The translations under genes were made by a program, and so were the position numbers. The notes under the pieces are model-generated. The model worked only from the letters and a program-made list of their open reading frames with translations, had not been told where the DNA came from and did not search any database. A DNA stretch of 64,000 nt from Sphingobium vermicomposti (GTDB taxonomy: Bacteria > Pseudomonadota > Alphaproteobacteria > Sphingomonadales > Sphingomonadaceae), in NCBI RefSeq assembly GCF_011762025.1, contig NZ_JAASQR010000001.1, forward strand, positions 434,001 to 498,000, read 5' to 3'. This document shows, piece after piece, positions 32,562 to 49,032 of the stretch. Within the stretch, counting starts at the first letter, position 1; each line of letters opens with the position of its first letter.

Positions 32562-32711
32562 AGCTCAAGTCGAACCATCAAGATGTTCAATTCAGCGCAT
32601 GAGATAGTCTATTTTTACGACATCTCGATCCCATGGAGCGATGAAACGTTCGATGACAGGCAAATATGAACAGATATTCACCTTTATCGAGGAAAGATAT
32701 AGCCTAGCGGT

Positions 32712-32909
32712 TCAGATTTTGTCTCCGTCGTCTCTGCATTCGCGACGACTATTCTCCAGTCCATCCGATTGGCGCTGCGCGTCCTGCAGCTGCCGTTCGC
32801 GTTCAGCCTTGGTGCGACCGAACTTTGCGCGGTTGGACTGTGCAATTTTTTCCTTTTCCGCGCGCGCCCTGCCCTTGCGCGCCTGCCGCAGGTTGATGAT
32901 GTCGCCCAT
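32712..32909 (-). CDS. DUF4169 family small protein
   Basis: A 65-residue basic protein starting MGDIINLRQARKGRARAEKE and containing NRAKFGRTKAERE, which are the recognisable blocks of DUF4169, a small alphaproteobacterial family without assigned function. It is strongly helical and charged. It is divergent from the LysR gene, with a 111-base gap. Confidence 0.75.
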   Translation of the reverse strand: MGDIINLRQARKGRARAEKEKIAQSNRAKFGRTKAERERQLQDAQRQSDGLENSRRECRDDGDKI

Positions 32910-33020
32910 TCCGCCTCCAGAAGAGATATTGCTGCGCCGCCAGCTGCCGCCACGCGGATATCACCGCGAAAGCCCATTATCACGCTTACCCCGGTGCGAC
33001 ATTTCCATTATCACCGGGCC

Positions 33021-33932
33021 ATGGCCACATCTTCACTGCGCCAACTGGACATATTCGCGCAGATAGTAGCGTCCGGCAATGCTGCGCTTTGCGCGCGCGA
33101 CCTCGGCATTTCGGTCGAAAAGGTGGCGCAGGACCTCGCATCGCTGGAAATGCGTCTGGGCTATCGCCTGTTCGACGAAATTTCTGGCGACCTGCGGCTG
33201 ACGGCGGCGGGACGTAAGACCGCCGAAGCGATGACTCTGCTGTCTCAGGGCGATCCTGAAAACTGGAGCGCCAGCAAAGCAGATGAACCGGAAGCGCAGC
33301 CTGCTTCCCAGGACGAAAGGCAATCCATCGTCCTGGCGGCGCCCGCCCCGGTATTCGGTCGCTTTCAGGAAGCGCTCGCCGCGTTCGAAGCCGCCAATGA
33401 GGATGTTGCGATCACGCTGGACCTGACCATCCACCTTGCCGAGGAAGCGGCGGCGGCGTTGCGCGAGGGGCGCGTCGACATCGCCTATTTCTATGCCCTG
33501 GGCGAGGCTGCGGACCTGCCGTCCCGCTATGGCTGGTCGGAACAGATCAACCTTTACGCCGGCAACGATCATCCGCTCGCGCTAAAGGACAGTGTGAGTG
33601 CGCAGGATCTGGCGACCCTGCCCATGCTGATGATGGAGCGGCCCAATCCGCTGCGTCGGATCATAGATGCCGCTTTGGCGCGGGAGGGCATCCGCACCGG
33701 CGACCCGGTGCTGGAAACCGACAATATGTTCGACGTCATGACCATATTGCGGGAAGGCGCGGGATGTTTTGCTGCCTTTGGGCCGCTGGCGCGCGATCTG
33801 GGCCGACTTGGCGGGATTCGCCGCCTTGCGCTGGAACGTTCCCTGCCCGCCGTTGAAGTGAGGCAGGCGATCGGATCGCGAGCAGCGGACGGATCGGCGG
33901 CCACTGCGCTGGCCGACTATCTGTTCCTCTGA
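33021..33932 (+). CDS. LysR-family transcriptional regulator
   Basis: A 303-residue regulator with an N-terminal winged helix (LRQLDIFAQIVASGNAALCARDLGIS, cited by its ends, then LEMRLGYRLFDEISGDLRLTAAGR) and a LysR effector domain (about 95-303). ATG 33021 gives the normal start; the open frame runs back to 32769 across the DUF4169 gene. The ribosome site is weak. It may act on the DUF4169 gene or on the zinc receptor downstream, but nothing in the sequence shows its ligand. Confidence 0.88.
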   Translation: MATSSLRQLDIFAQIVASGNAALCARDLGISVEKVAQDLASLEMRLGYRLFDEISGDLRLTAAGRKTAEAMTLLSQGDPENWSASKADEPEAQPASQDERQSIVLAAPAPVFGRFQEALAAFEAANEDVAITLDLTIHLAEEAAAALREGRVDIAYFYALGEAADLPSRYGWSEQINLYAGNDHPLALKDSVSAQDLATLPMLMMERPNPLRRIIDAALAREGIRTGDPVLETDNMFDVMTILREGAGCFAAFGPLARDLGRLGGIRRLALERSLPAVEVRQAIGSRAADGSAATALADYLFL

Positions 33933-33991
33933 CGTCTTTTCATGTCGAGGCGCGGAAGCATCCCAGGTCAGCCACCGATTTTGATATTGAT

Positions 33992-34003
33992 ATGTTATAA
34001 CAT
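33992..34003. promoter_or_regulatory. Zur-like palindrome before the zinc receptor
   Basis: ATGTTATAACAT is a perfect 12-base palindrome 49 bases upstream of the receptor start. The ATGTTAT/ATAACAT halves are those of known Zur boxes; the tight centre is shorter than the enterobacterial form. The His-rich receptor behind it supports zinc control (inference). Confidence 0.6.
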
Positions 34004-34051
34004 CGGCGATAGAGGGGCGCAGCTTTCGGCATATTGAAGGACGAATATCTG

Positions 34052-36211
34052 ATGCTCCGGCTTCCCCTGCTGCGCGCCAGCTGCGCCATCGCGGCGTTTA
34101 CCACTGCCCTCCCCGCCTTGGCACAGACCAGCACACCGCCCACTCCGCAGGCCTATCATGACGACAGGGCCGACATCATCGTGACCGCCATCATTCCCCG
34201 GCGGCAGGGCGATATATTGTCGGGCACGTCCGTGGTGGCGGGCGCGGAACTCGTCCGCGCGCTGCGCCCCACGATCGGCGAAACGCTGGCGCGCCAGCCC
34301 GGCGTATCAGCCACATCCTTTGGTCCCAATGCGTCGCGTCCAGTGCTGCGCGGCTTCCAGGGCGAACGCGTGCGCATCCTGACCGACGGCGTAGGCAGTT
34401 TCGACGTGTCGAACACGTCGGTGGACCACGCGGTTGCGATCAATCCCCTGACAGCTGACCGCATTGAAATATTGCGCGGCCCGGCGGCGCTTCTCTACGG
34501 GTCATCGGCGATTGGCGGTGTGGTCAATGTCATCGACAGCCGGATACCGCGACGCGTGCCGGACGAACCAATCCACGTGGACGGCATAGCCACCTATGGC
34601 AGCGCGGCGGACGAACGCACCGTCGCGGGCGAGATTGAGGTGCCCATCGGCGGCGGTCTGGTCGCTCATGCGGACGGCAGCTACACCAAGACCGGCGACC
34701 TGCGGACCGGCGGCTATATACTGGCAGCGCCGCTTCGCGCGATTGCGACCGATTCGGACGAAGAAGAGATTCGCGAAGACGGACGTCTACGCGGCAAGCT
34801 GCCCAATACAGCGGCGGAGACATGGGAAGTGGCGGGCGGCCTGGCCTATGTCGGCGATCGCGGGAATCTGGGCTTTTCAGTGTCGCACAGCGAAAATCGT
34901 TACGGCGTGCCGTCGCGCATTGATGTGACGGAGGCACATGACCATGACGACGATCATGATCATGATCATGAGGAAGAACATGGTCACTCCCATGAAGACG
35001 TCACCCTGGCCATGCAGCAGACGCGCGCGGACCTGCGCGGCGAAGTGGCGGTGAATGGCGCTTTCCTGGACAGCATCAGGCTGCGCGCCGGGTGGGCGAC
35101 TTACCGGCATGATGAAATCGAGCCTAGCGGCGAAATTGGCACCACCTTCCGCAACCAGTCGATGGAGAGCCGGTTGGAACTGATCCAGTCGCGCCGGGGC
35201 AACTGGGATGGCGCGTCCGGCGTGCAATATTTCACCCGCCGCTTTTCCGCCGATGGCGAGGAGAAGTTCCTGCCCAAAAATGACACGGAGCAACTGGGCT
35301 TCTTCACCCTGCAATCGGTCGATCTGGGCGATATGCGGCTGGAAGCGGGTGCACGCTATGAAATGACCAAGCTGCGTTCGGTCCCCGATTCGGACCTGTT
35401 CATCACGGGCCAGCGGCGCAGCTTTGACGCATTTTCAGCGTCGGTCGGGGCAAGCCAGCAGATTGTTCCTGGCTGGCGGTTGGGGTTGAACCTTGCCCGC
35501 ACGGAACGCGCGCCGTCCGCCGAAGAATTGTTCGCGCGCGGCAATCACGCCGGCACGCAGGCGTTCGAACTGGGTGATCCGAACTTTAGCCTGGAAAAGA
35601 GTTGGGGCCTGGAAGGCACGCTTCGCGGCCAGGGTGAAGGTTATAGCCTGTCGCTGTCGGCTTATCACAACTGGTTTGACGGCTATATCTATGACGCCAT
35701 CGTGGACGATAGCGTGTGCATGGCCGCCAATGGTGGCGCAGAGCTGGAATTTCCCTGCTTCCAATATGCGCAGGCGGATGCACGTTACTGGGGGTTTGAA
35801 GCGGAAGCTTCGGTCAAGCTGGGGCAGGTCGACCGCTATGCCGTCAACCTGGATGGCGTGGCCGATTATGTCCGCGCAACCATCACCGGGTCCGGCCCGG
35901 CACCCCGCATTCCGCCGCTGCGCCTGCTGGGCGGGCTGGAGTTGCAGGACGAACGGCTGACGTTGCGCGGCGAGGTGGAACATAGCTTCGCGCAAGACCG
36001 GATCGCGGCAACGGAAACACGCACTGATGGCTTTACGCTGGTCAATGCGTCACTGTCCTTCAAGCCGTTCAGCGGCAACGACCGTACCAGCATCACCGTC
36101 AGCGCCAATAATATCTTTGATGTGGAGGCCCGGCGTCACGCCAGCGTGCTGAAGGATTATGCGCCGCTCGCCGGACGCGACATCCGCGTCACGGCACGGC
36201 TGTCGATCTGA
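34052..36211 (+). CDS. TonB-dependent zinc receptor, ZnuD-like
   Basis: Outer-membrane receptor for TonB-driven uptake. The 719-residue product has a signal peptide (MLRLPLLRASCAIAAFTTALPALA), a TonB-box-like ADIIVTA, a plug domain (TIGETLARQPGVSATSFGPN, LRGFQGERVRILTDGVG, RIEILRGPAALLYGSSAIGG) and a beta-barrel ending in ARLSI. An extracellular-type loop at about 296-316 is rich in His, Asp and Glu (runs such as HDHDDDHDHDHEEEHGH), as in ZnuD zinc receptors. ATG 34052 is preferred; a TTG at 34034 would extend it by six residues. A Zur-like site precedes it. Confidence 0.88.
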   Translation: MLRLPLLRASCAIAAFTTALPALAQTSTPPTPQAYHDDRADIIVTAIIPRRQGDILSGTSVVAGAELVRALRPTIGETLARQPGVSATSFGPNASRPVLRGFQGERVRILTDGVGSFDVSNTSVDHAVAINPLTADRIEILRGPAALLYGSSAIGGVVNVIDSRIPRRVPDEPIHVDGIATYGSAADERTVAGEIEVPIGGGLVAHADGSYTKTGDLRTGGYILAAPLRAIATDSDEEEIREDGRLRGKLPNTAAETWEVAGGLAYVGDRGNLGFSVSHSENRYGVPSRIDVTEAHDHDDDHDHDHEEEHGHSHEDVTLAMQQTRADLRGEVAVNGAFLDSIRLRAGWATYRHDEIEPSGEIGTTFRNQSMESRLELIQSRRGNWDGASGVQYFTRRFSADGEEKFLPKNDTEQLGFFTLQSVDLGDMRLEAGARYEMTKLRSVPDSDLFITGQRRSFDAFSASVGASQQIVPGWRLGLNLARTERAPSAEELFARGNHAGTQAFELGDPNFSLEKSWGLEGTLRGQGEGYSLSLSAYHNWFDGYIYDAIVDDSVCMAANGGAELEFPCFQYAQADARYWGFEAEASVKLGQVDRYAVNLDGVADYVRATITGSGPAPRIPPLRLLGGLELQDERLTLRGEVEHSFAQDRIAATETRTDGFTLVNASLSFKPFSGNDRTSITVSANNIFDVEARRHASVLKDYAPLAGRDIRVTARLSI

Positions 36212-36225
36212 TAATCTAGCTGATT

Positions 36226-36255
36226 GCGCTATGTGACGTTTTCGTTACATAGCGC
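36226..36255 (+). other. Palindrome between zinc receptor and Nudix-DUF47 gene
   Basis: GCGCTATGTGAC (36226-36237) and GTTACATAGCGC (36244-36255) pair over 12 bases with one G-U pair around a six-base loop. No T run follows. It may end the receptor transcript or be an operator for the phosphate genes. Confidence 0.5.
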
Positions 36256-36312
36256 TTCCATGGATCAGGGGCGACCAGACATTGGCGCGGCCAGCCGCGC
36301 CGCGCTGGAACT

Positions 36313-37431
36313 ATGGTGATGCGCCAGATCGCCGCGCTACCCTATGCCACGGACGCTGACGGGTCGATGCGCATCCTGCTGATCACGTCGCGCGAAACGC
36401 GGCGATGGGTCATCCCCAAGGGTAACCGCATCAAGGGCATGGCCGGGCACCGCGCCGCCGAAGTGGAAGCCTATGAGGAAGCGGGCATTCACGGTATCGC
36501 CTGTCCCGCGCCCCTTGGCCGTTACCGATATGACAAGCGGCGCAAGAGCGGCACCCGCGAGGCGACGGTGGATGTTTTCCCCCTTGCGGTCACCGGCCAG
36601 CTGCCCCAATGGCCCGAACAAGGGCAGCGGGAACTTCGTTGGTTTCCGGTCGCAGAAGCCGCAAAGGCCGTCGACGAACCCGATCTACAATCCATTATCG
36701 CAGCCTTTCGCGAACCACCCCGTAATCCGGGCTGGTTCTTCCGCATGCTGCTGCGGATCAGGGAATGGCAAACCGAAAGGACTGGAATGCTGCGCTGGTT
36801 TCACGCGTTGATGCCCAAACAGGGCCGATTTTTCGAACAATTCGAAGATCATGCCGCCATGCTGGTCGCGGGGGCGGACGCGCTCGCCAAGCTGCTGAAG
36901 GGCGGGCCGGACATGGATGCGCATATTCAGGAGATTTCCGAGCGCGAGCATGAAGCCGACGACATCATCCGCGAAGTGCTGCAGGATGTGCGCCGCATCT
37001 TCGTGACGCCGTTTGATCGCAGCGCCATCACCGGCCTGATCGGCGTCATGGACGACGCAATCGACCAGATGAACCAGACCGCCAAAGCGATTGCCCTGTT
37101 CGAGGTCAAGGAATTCGCATCGCAGATGCAGGACATGAGCGCGCTGATCGTCGAATGCGCGCGGATCACGGCCGAAGCGATGCCGCTGCTGCGCTCGCTC
37201 AACCTCAATTCCGTCCGGCTGCACGATCTGACCGAACGGCTGGTGAAGCTGGAAGGCCATGCGGACATTTTGCATGAGGCAGGCCTGAAGGCGCTTTATA
37301 ACAAGGCGCGGCAGGGCAATCCGATGGACTTCGTCGTTGGGCACGAAATCTATGCGCATCTGGAAAAGGTGACGGACAGGTTCGAGGATGTCGCCAACGA
37401 GATTTCCGGCCTGGTCATCGACCACGCCTGA
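36313..37431 (+). CDS. Nudix hydrolase fused to DUF47 (PhoU-like) protein
   Basis: A 372-residue two-domain protein. Residues 1-140 are a Nudix domain resembling diphosphoinositol-polyphosphate/Ap4A hydrolases (RWVIPKGN, Nudix box GNRIKGMAGHRAAEVEAYEE with the catalytic EE kept but the first Glu and the Arg replaced by Met and Val). Residues 159-372 are a complete DUF47 domain (MLRWFHALMPKQGRFFEQFE, EREHEADDIIREVL, DEDA-type helices). DUF47 proteins usually stand alone beside PiT transporters. An internal ATG at 36787 has AAAGG six bases upstream and could yield free DUF47. Followed by the PiT gene; the pair probably controls phosphate uptake. Confidence 0.85.
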   Translation: MVMRQIAALPYATDADGSMRILLITSRETRRWVIPKGNRIKGMAGHRAAEVEAYEEAGIHGIACPAPLGRYRYDKRRKSGTREATVDVFPLAVTGQLPQWPEQGQRELRWFPVAEAAKAVDEPDLQSIIAAFREPPRNPGWFFRMLLRIREWQTERTGMLRWFHALMPKQGRFFEQFEDHAAMLVAGADALAKLLKGGPDMDAHIQEISEREHEADDIIREVLQDVRRIFVTPFDRSAITGLIGVMDDAIDQMNQTAKAIALFEVKEFASQMQDMSALIVECARITAEAMPLLRSLNLNSVRLHDLTERLVKLEGHADILHEAGLKALYNKARQGNPMDFVVGHEIYAHLEKVTDRFEDVANEISGLVIDHA

Positions 37432-37458
37432 TCGCCGCTTCGACCGAGCCCAGACCCG

Positions 37459-38460
37459 ATGGAACCCCATATCGCCTTTCCGCTGCTGATCGCCCTGATC
37501 GGCGTCGCCCTTGCCTTCGACTTTCTGAACGGACTGCACGACGCGGCCAATTCCATCGCCACGATCGTGTCGACGCGCGTGTTGAAGCCGCAATATGCGG
37601 TGGCCTGGGCGGCCTTTTTCAACTTCATCGCCTTTCTCTTCTTTGGCCTTCACGTCGCGGAAACGGTGGGCAAGGGGATCGTGGACGCGAGCATCATCGA
37701 TCCACAGGTGATTTTTGGTGCACTCATGGGTGCCATCGCCTGGAACCTCATCACCTGGGCGCTGGGCATTCCGTCCTCCAGCAGCCATGCGCTGATCGGC
37801 GGCCTGCTGGGTGCGGGCACCGCGAAGGCGGGAATGAACGCCGTCGTGTGGAGCGGGGTGTTCAAGACGAGCGCCGCCATCGTGATGTCGCCCGCCGTCG
37901 GCCTGCTGCTGGCGCTGTTGCTGGTGCTGGTCATCAGTTGGGTATTCCGCCGCTTCACGCCGCAAGGTGCGGACCGCTGGTTCCGCAAGCTCCAGCTTGT
38001 ATCGGCTTCGCTCTACTCGCTGGGCCATGGCGGTAATGATGCGCAAAAAACGATGGGGATCATCGCTGTGCTGCTTTATTCGCAGGGCATGCTGGAAGGC
38101 GGCTTCCACGTTCCCTTCTGGGTGGTGATTTCATGTCAGGCTGCCATGGGCCTGGGCACGTTGCTGGGCGGATGGAAGATCGTCCACACAATGGGATCGA
38201 AGATCACCCGCCTGACCCCCGCGCAGGGATTTTGCGCAGAAACCGGCGGCGCAATCACCCTGTTCATGGCTACCCATCTGGGCATACCGGTGTCCACCAC
38301 CCATACGATCACAGGGGCGATCGTGGGCGTGGGTGCGTCGCGCCGCCTGTCCGCCGTGCGCTGGAACGTGGCGTCCAGCATCGTCATCGCCTGGGTCGTG
38401 ACCCTGCCGGCGGCTGCGTTGATCGGCGCGGGGTTCTACGAACTGACGCGGCTGTTCTGA
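37459..38460 (+). CDS. pit: PiT-family inorganic phosphate transporter
   Basis: Low-affinity phosphate (metal-phosphate):H+ symporter. The 333-residue product has about ten membrane helices and the two PiT signature repeats: FLNGLHDAANSIATIVST near residue 23 and LGHGGNDAQKTMGIIAVLL near residue 190, with SSSHALIGGLLG and VSTTHTITGAIVGVG. It starts 27 bases after the Nudix-DUF47 gene, a standard DUF47-PiT pairing. A short GCCGG/CCGGC hairpin follows the stop. Confidence 0.94.
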   Translation: MEPHIAFPLLIALIGVALAFDFLNGLHDAANSIATIVSTRVLKPQYAVAWAAFFNFIAFLFFGLHVAETVGKGIVDASIIDPQVIFGALMGAIAWNLITWALGIPSSSSHALIGGLLGAGTAKAGMNAVVWSGVFKTSAAIVMSPAVGLLLALLLVLVISWVFRRFTPQGADRWFRKLQLVSASLYSLGHGGNDAQKTMGIIAVLLYSQGMLEGGFHVPFWVVISCQAAMGLGTLLGGWKIVHTMGSKITRLTPAQGFCAETGGAITLFMATHLGIPVSTTHTITGAIVGVGASRRLSAVRWNVASSIVIAWVVTLPAAALIGAGFYELTRLF

Positions 38461-38510
38461 TAGCCGGGCTTCCGGCGAGTTGAATCCGATCGATTTTAAC
38501 GCGAGCGCCC

Positions 38511-38539
38511 TTCACAAAGGCAGGTCGGCGCTCTATATG
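38511..38539 (+). promoter_or_regulatory. Sigma-70-type promoter in the rpoB leader
   Basis: TTCACA (38511-38516), a 17-base spacer and TATATG (38534-38539). The predicted start is near 38546. Confidence 0.55.
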
Positions 38540-38674
38540 CGGTTTCGAAATCCGGCCGTCATGTCGCCTTCGGGCAATGCGACGGTCGTCCCGTGGATCG
38601 CCCGGGGACCAGCTTCAAGTAGCGCGCGAAGCTGGCGGGATTGGGCGAAAATCGGCGGGTCACAAGACGCTGAC

Positions 38675-38709
38675 AGTGCGGTTCGGACAGTCCCGGCCCG
38701 CACTTTTTT
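38675..38709 (+). terminator. Intrinsic terminator upstream of rpoB
   Basis: AGTGCGG (38675-38681) and CCGCACT (38698-38704), with further inner pairing (CGG/CCG), are followed by an uninterrupted run of six T. It ends about 100 bases before rpoB, so it is either an attenuator of rpoBC or the end of a ~160-base small RNA. Confidence 0.75.
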
Positions 38710-38810
38710 GCGTGGCGACAGAGGGACGAATCACCCCCGAAACCGTCCACGTCAGGCTGAATTTCGCTGCGATGCGAAAAAATGCGACGAATTAACAGGC
38801 AGGATACGCA

Positions 38811-42977
<4,167 letters not shown>

Positions 42978-43055
42978 AGGGTTTGCGGGGCGCGACCTGA
43001 CGGTGGCGCCCTCCCTTCCGCTCCAAAGATTTGCCCTCATGAGGGAATGAAAAAG

Positions 43056-47312
<4,257 letters not shown>

Positions 47313-47386
47313 CGCTTTGAAATGAAGGGGGTCGCTTCCTATCTTGGAAAGCGGCTCCCAGCCCACCGACCCTATTAGGGAAGGTG

Positions 47387-47428
47387 AAAAAGCCCGCCGG
47401 ACACCTCAAGCGGTCCGGCGGGCTTTTT
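47387..47428 (+). terminator. Intrinsic terminator of rpoBC
   Basis: AAAAAGCCCGCCGGAC (47387-47402) pairs perfectly with GTCCGGCGGGCTTTTT (47413-47428) around a 10-base loop; the stem ends in T5, making it usable in both directions. Confidence 0.95.
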
Positions 47429-47476
47429 GCGATTGGCGATGAAGGATTTTCGGCCATAAGTCAGCCTCAAGCCCCC

Positions 47477-47505
47477 TTGACCTATTTACCAAGCGGGCCT
47501 ATTTG
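47477..47505 (+). promoter_or_regulatory. Promoter of tRNA-Gln
   Basis: TTGACC (47477-47482), 17 bases, TATTTG (47500-47505); the tRNA begins 32 bases later. Confidence 0.6.
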
Positions 47506-47537
47506 CGCGCTTCCGATGCGAGCAACCCTCGCCTTGG

Positions 47538-47611
47538 TGCCCGATCGTCTAATGGTAAGACTACGGACTCTGACTCCGTCAATCGAGGTTCGAATCCTCG
47601 TCGGGCATCCA
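47538..47611 (+). tRNA. tRNA-Gln (anticodon CUG)
   Basis: A full cloverleaf can be drawn: acceptor TGCCCGA/TCGGGCA, D-arm GTCT/AGAC, anticodon stem ACGGA/TCCGT with loop CTCTGAC (anticodon CTG, codon CAG), T-arm CGAGG/CCTCG with loop TTCGAAT, and an encoded CCA end. The discriminator base is T. The gene has its own promoter and is not part of the rpoBC transcript. Confidence 0.95.
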
Positions 47612-47780
47612 ATTTTCCACGTGACATAGCAGCCCAGCCTGTGTGGAAATCTCAGCACGACCTAAACAGAACGGTCGTCACAAGGCCGACGCCAATGTCA
47701 GCGGCAAGTGGCGGCATGGCATCCCCGATCATCTGTGGTTCGATCCACCTTCGAGGCGTTACAACTCTGACGATCGTTTG

Positions 47781-47817
47781 AAAAATGGCGGGCAGGCGGT
47801 GGTCACCGACCCTGCCC
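47781..47817 (-). terminator. Intrinsic terminator of the first PD40 gene
   Basis: On the minus strand GGGCAGG (47817-47811) and an inner CGGTG pair with CACCG and CCTGCCC (47796-47790), followed by GCCATTTTTC. It lies 13 bases after the PD40 gene stop. Confidence 0.8.
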
Positions 47818-47829
47818 ATGAAGCAGTTT

Positions 47830-48897
47830 TCAGAAGTCGGGTGCCAGGTCCATCAGCACGATCCCCTGCCCCACGCCCGCATCTATGACGTTCGCCGACC
47901 CGACCTGCGCGGCCATCATCCGGCCATCGGGACGCAGGACCGGGTTGCCATATTTCCAGCCGCCATACTGCACTATGTTGGTCATGCGCGTGTAGCGCGG
48001 CTTAACGGGGTCCAGATCCAGCACGCACAGATCCATGCCCTTGGCGCGATCCTGCGCACATTCGACCATTGTGCGCTTCCCGTCCGGGAATATCCCCTCG
48101 ACTTCGTTGTACAGGGTGGAAGGCGTCGGATATTCGGTGATCTCTTTCGTCGCGAAATCAACCGACAGCACCTTTGTCTGCACCCCGGTAGGGCCCGCGC
48201 CATAGGCATAGCAAGGCATGGTCAGCCCCTTGTCGCCGGGCAGGAAGTCCTGCGCTTCGACAAAACATTCGGTGGTCGTCACGACTTCGCGCACGTCCTC
48301 CAACTTGGCGGATGCGCCATTCACCACGACGCGCCCGGTATAGATGGTGGTCGATGGCTTCTTTCCGTCCGCCTCCAGCGCAAGCTGGCTCCATGCGATC
48401 ATGTTGCTGCGCGGGCTGACCGCCAGGCCTTCAAACACGGTGATGCCCAAAGGCACGGGCGCGCGCATCGCCTGGGCGTCCATCCAGAACAACTCCACCC
48501 GGCTCATGCGCGTTTCTTCCCGCGTCTTGCCCAATATGCGCGGCCCGAGCAGCATATAGCTGCCGTCGGCCAGATAGCTCACCCGCAAATAGCCTTCGCT
48601 GGGCGCATGGTCGGTCAGGTTGCGGACACGCCCGCTCGCCATGTCATATTCAAAAGCATCGTCATAGGATTTGCCGATGAAGGCCAACCTGTCGCCCTCG
48701 GGCGAAAAGACCGGACGCTCGCCAAATGCCGAAATCAGCTTTTGTCCCGGCGGCATGTCCAGGATCGGATTGCCGGGCTTGTTGCCGAGCGGCATCGTTG
48801 TCGGCACTGGCTCCCCGCGCGTGAAAGTCTGCGCCGAAAGTGCAAAGGGCGGCAAAGCGGCCATCGCCACGGCCATCAGAACATGGTTGGCTTTCAT
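47830..48897 (-). CDS. Secreted beta-propeller (PD40/TolB-like) protein 1
   Basis: Probable periplasmic protein of 355 residues with a signal peptide (MKANHVLMAVAMAALPPFALSA) and WD40-like PD40 repeats (FSPEGDRLAFIGKSYDD, LRPDGRMMAAQVG). It is a paralogue of the protein at 54951-56126; both share an ELFWMDAQA/QLFWMSKAL block and an IFPDGKRTM/VFPDERYGLE-type segment. ATG 48897 with GGAGAG upstream is chosen. The role is unknown; in this setting it may bind or process the sugar substrate. Divergent from the GntR gene. Confidence 0.8.
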   Translation of the reverse strand: MKANHVLMAVAMAALPPFALSAQTFTRGEPVPTTMPLGNKPGNPILDMPPGQKLISAFGERPVFSPEGDRLAFIGKSYDDAFEYDMASGRVRNLTDHAPSEGYLRVSYLADGSYMLLGPRILGKTREETRMSRVELFWMDAQAMRAPVPLGITVFEGLAVSPRSNMIAWSQLALEADGKKPSTTIYTGRVVVNGASAKLEDVREVVTTTECFVEAQDFLPGDKGLTMPCYAYGAGPTGVQTKVLSVDFATKEITEYPTPSTLYNEVEGIFPDGKRTMVECAQDRAKGMDLCVLDLDPVKPRYTRMTNIVQYGGWKYGNPVLRPDGRMMAAQVGSANVIDAGVGQGIVLMDLAPDF

Positions 48898-48966
48898 GAA
48901 TGTCTCTCCTTTTCTCATAACGGTGCACCTTGGACGCGACGGCAAGTCAACTCATACGCGCCGCTG

Positions 48967-48981
48967 TTCCATCATATGGAC
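48967..48981. promoter_or_regulatory. Candidate operator, PD40-1/GntR gap
   Basis: TTCCA-TCATA-TGGAC: inverted repeat in the 135-base gap between the divergent PD40 and GntR genes. It shares half-sites and spacing with the element at 56253-56267. Confidence 0.45.
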
Positions 48982-49032
48982 GCGCCACCAAATCACTGGT
49001 CAGCCGCGCCCACGGGCGATAAAGCCATTGAG

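Larger units (their letters stand above)
38461..38810 (+). other. Leader region upstream of rpoB
   Basis: 350 bases without a convincing gene. It holds a promoter (38511-38539), a possible short structured transcript ending in an intrinsic terminator (38675-38709), and about 100 further bases before rpoB with the ribosome site GCAGGA. A perfect hairpin CCAGCTTC/GAAGCTGG (38610-38636 region) lies inside the leader. Confidence 0.55.

Noticed and set aside
47643..47888. 81-codon frame from GTG after tRNA-Gln
   Set aside because: It runs into the antisense side of the PD40 gene and its terminator, has no ribosome site and no recognisable family.
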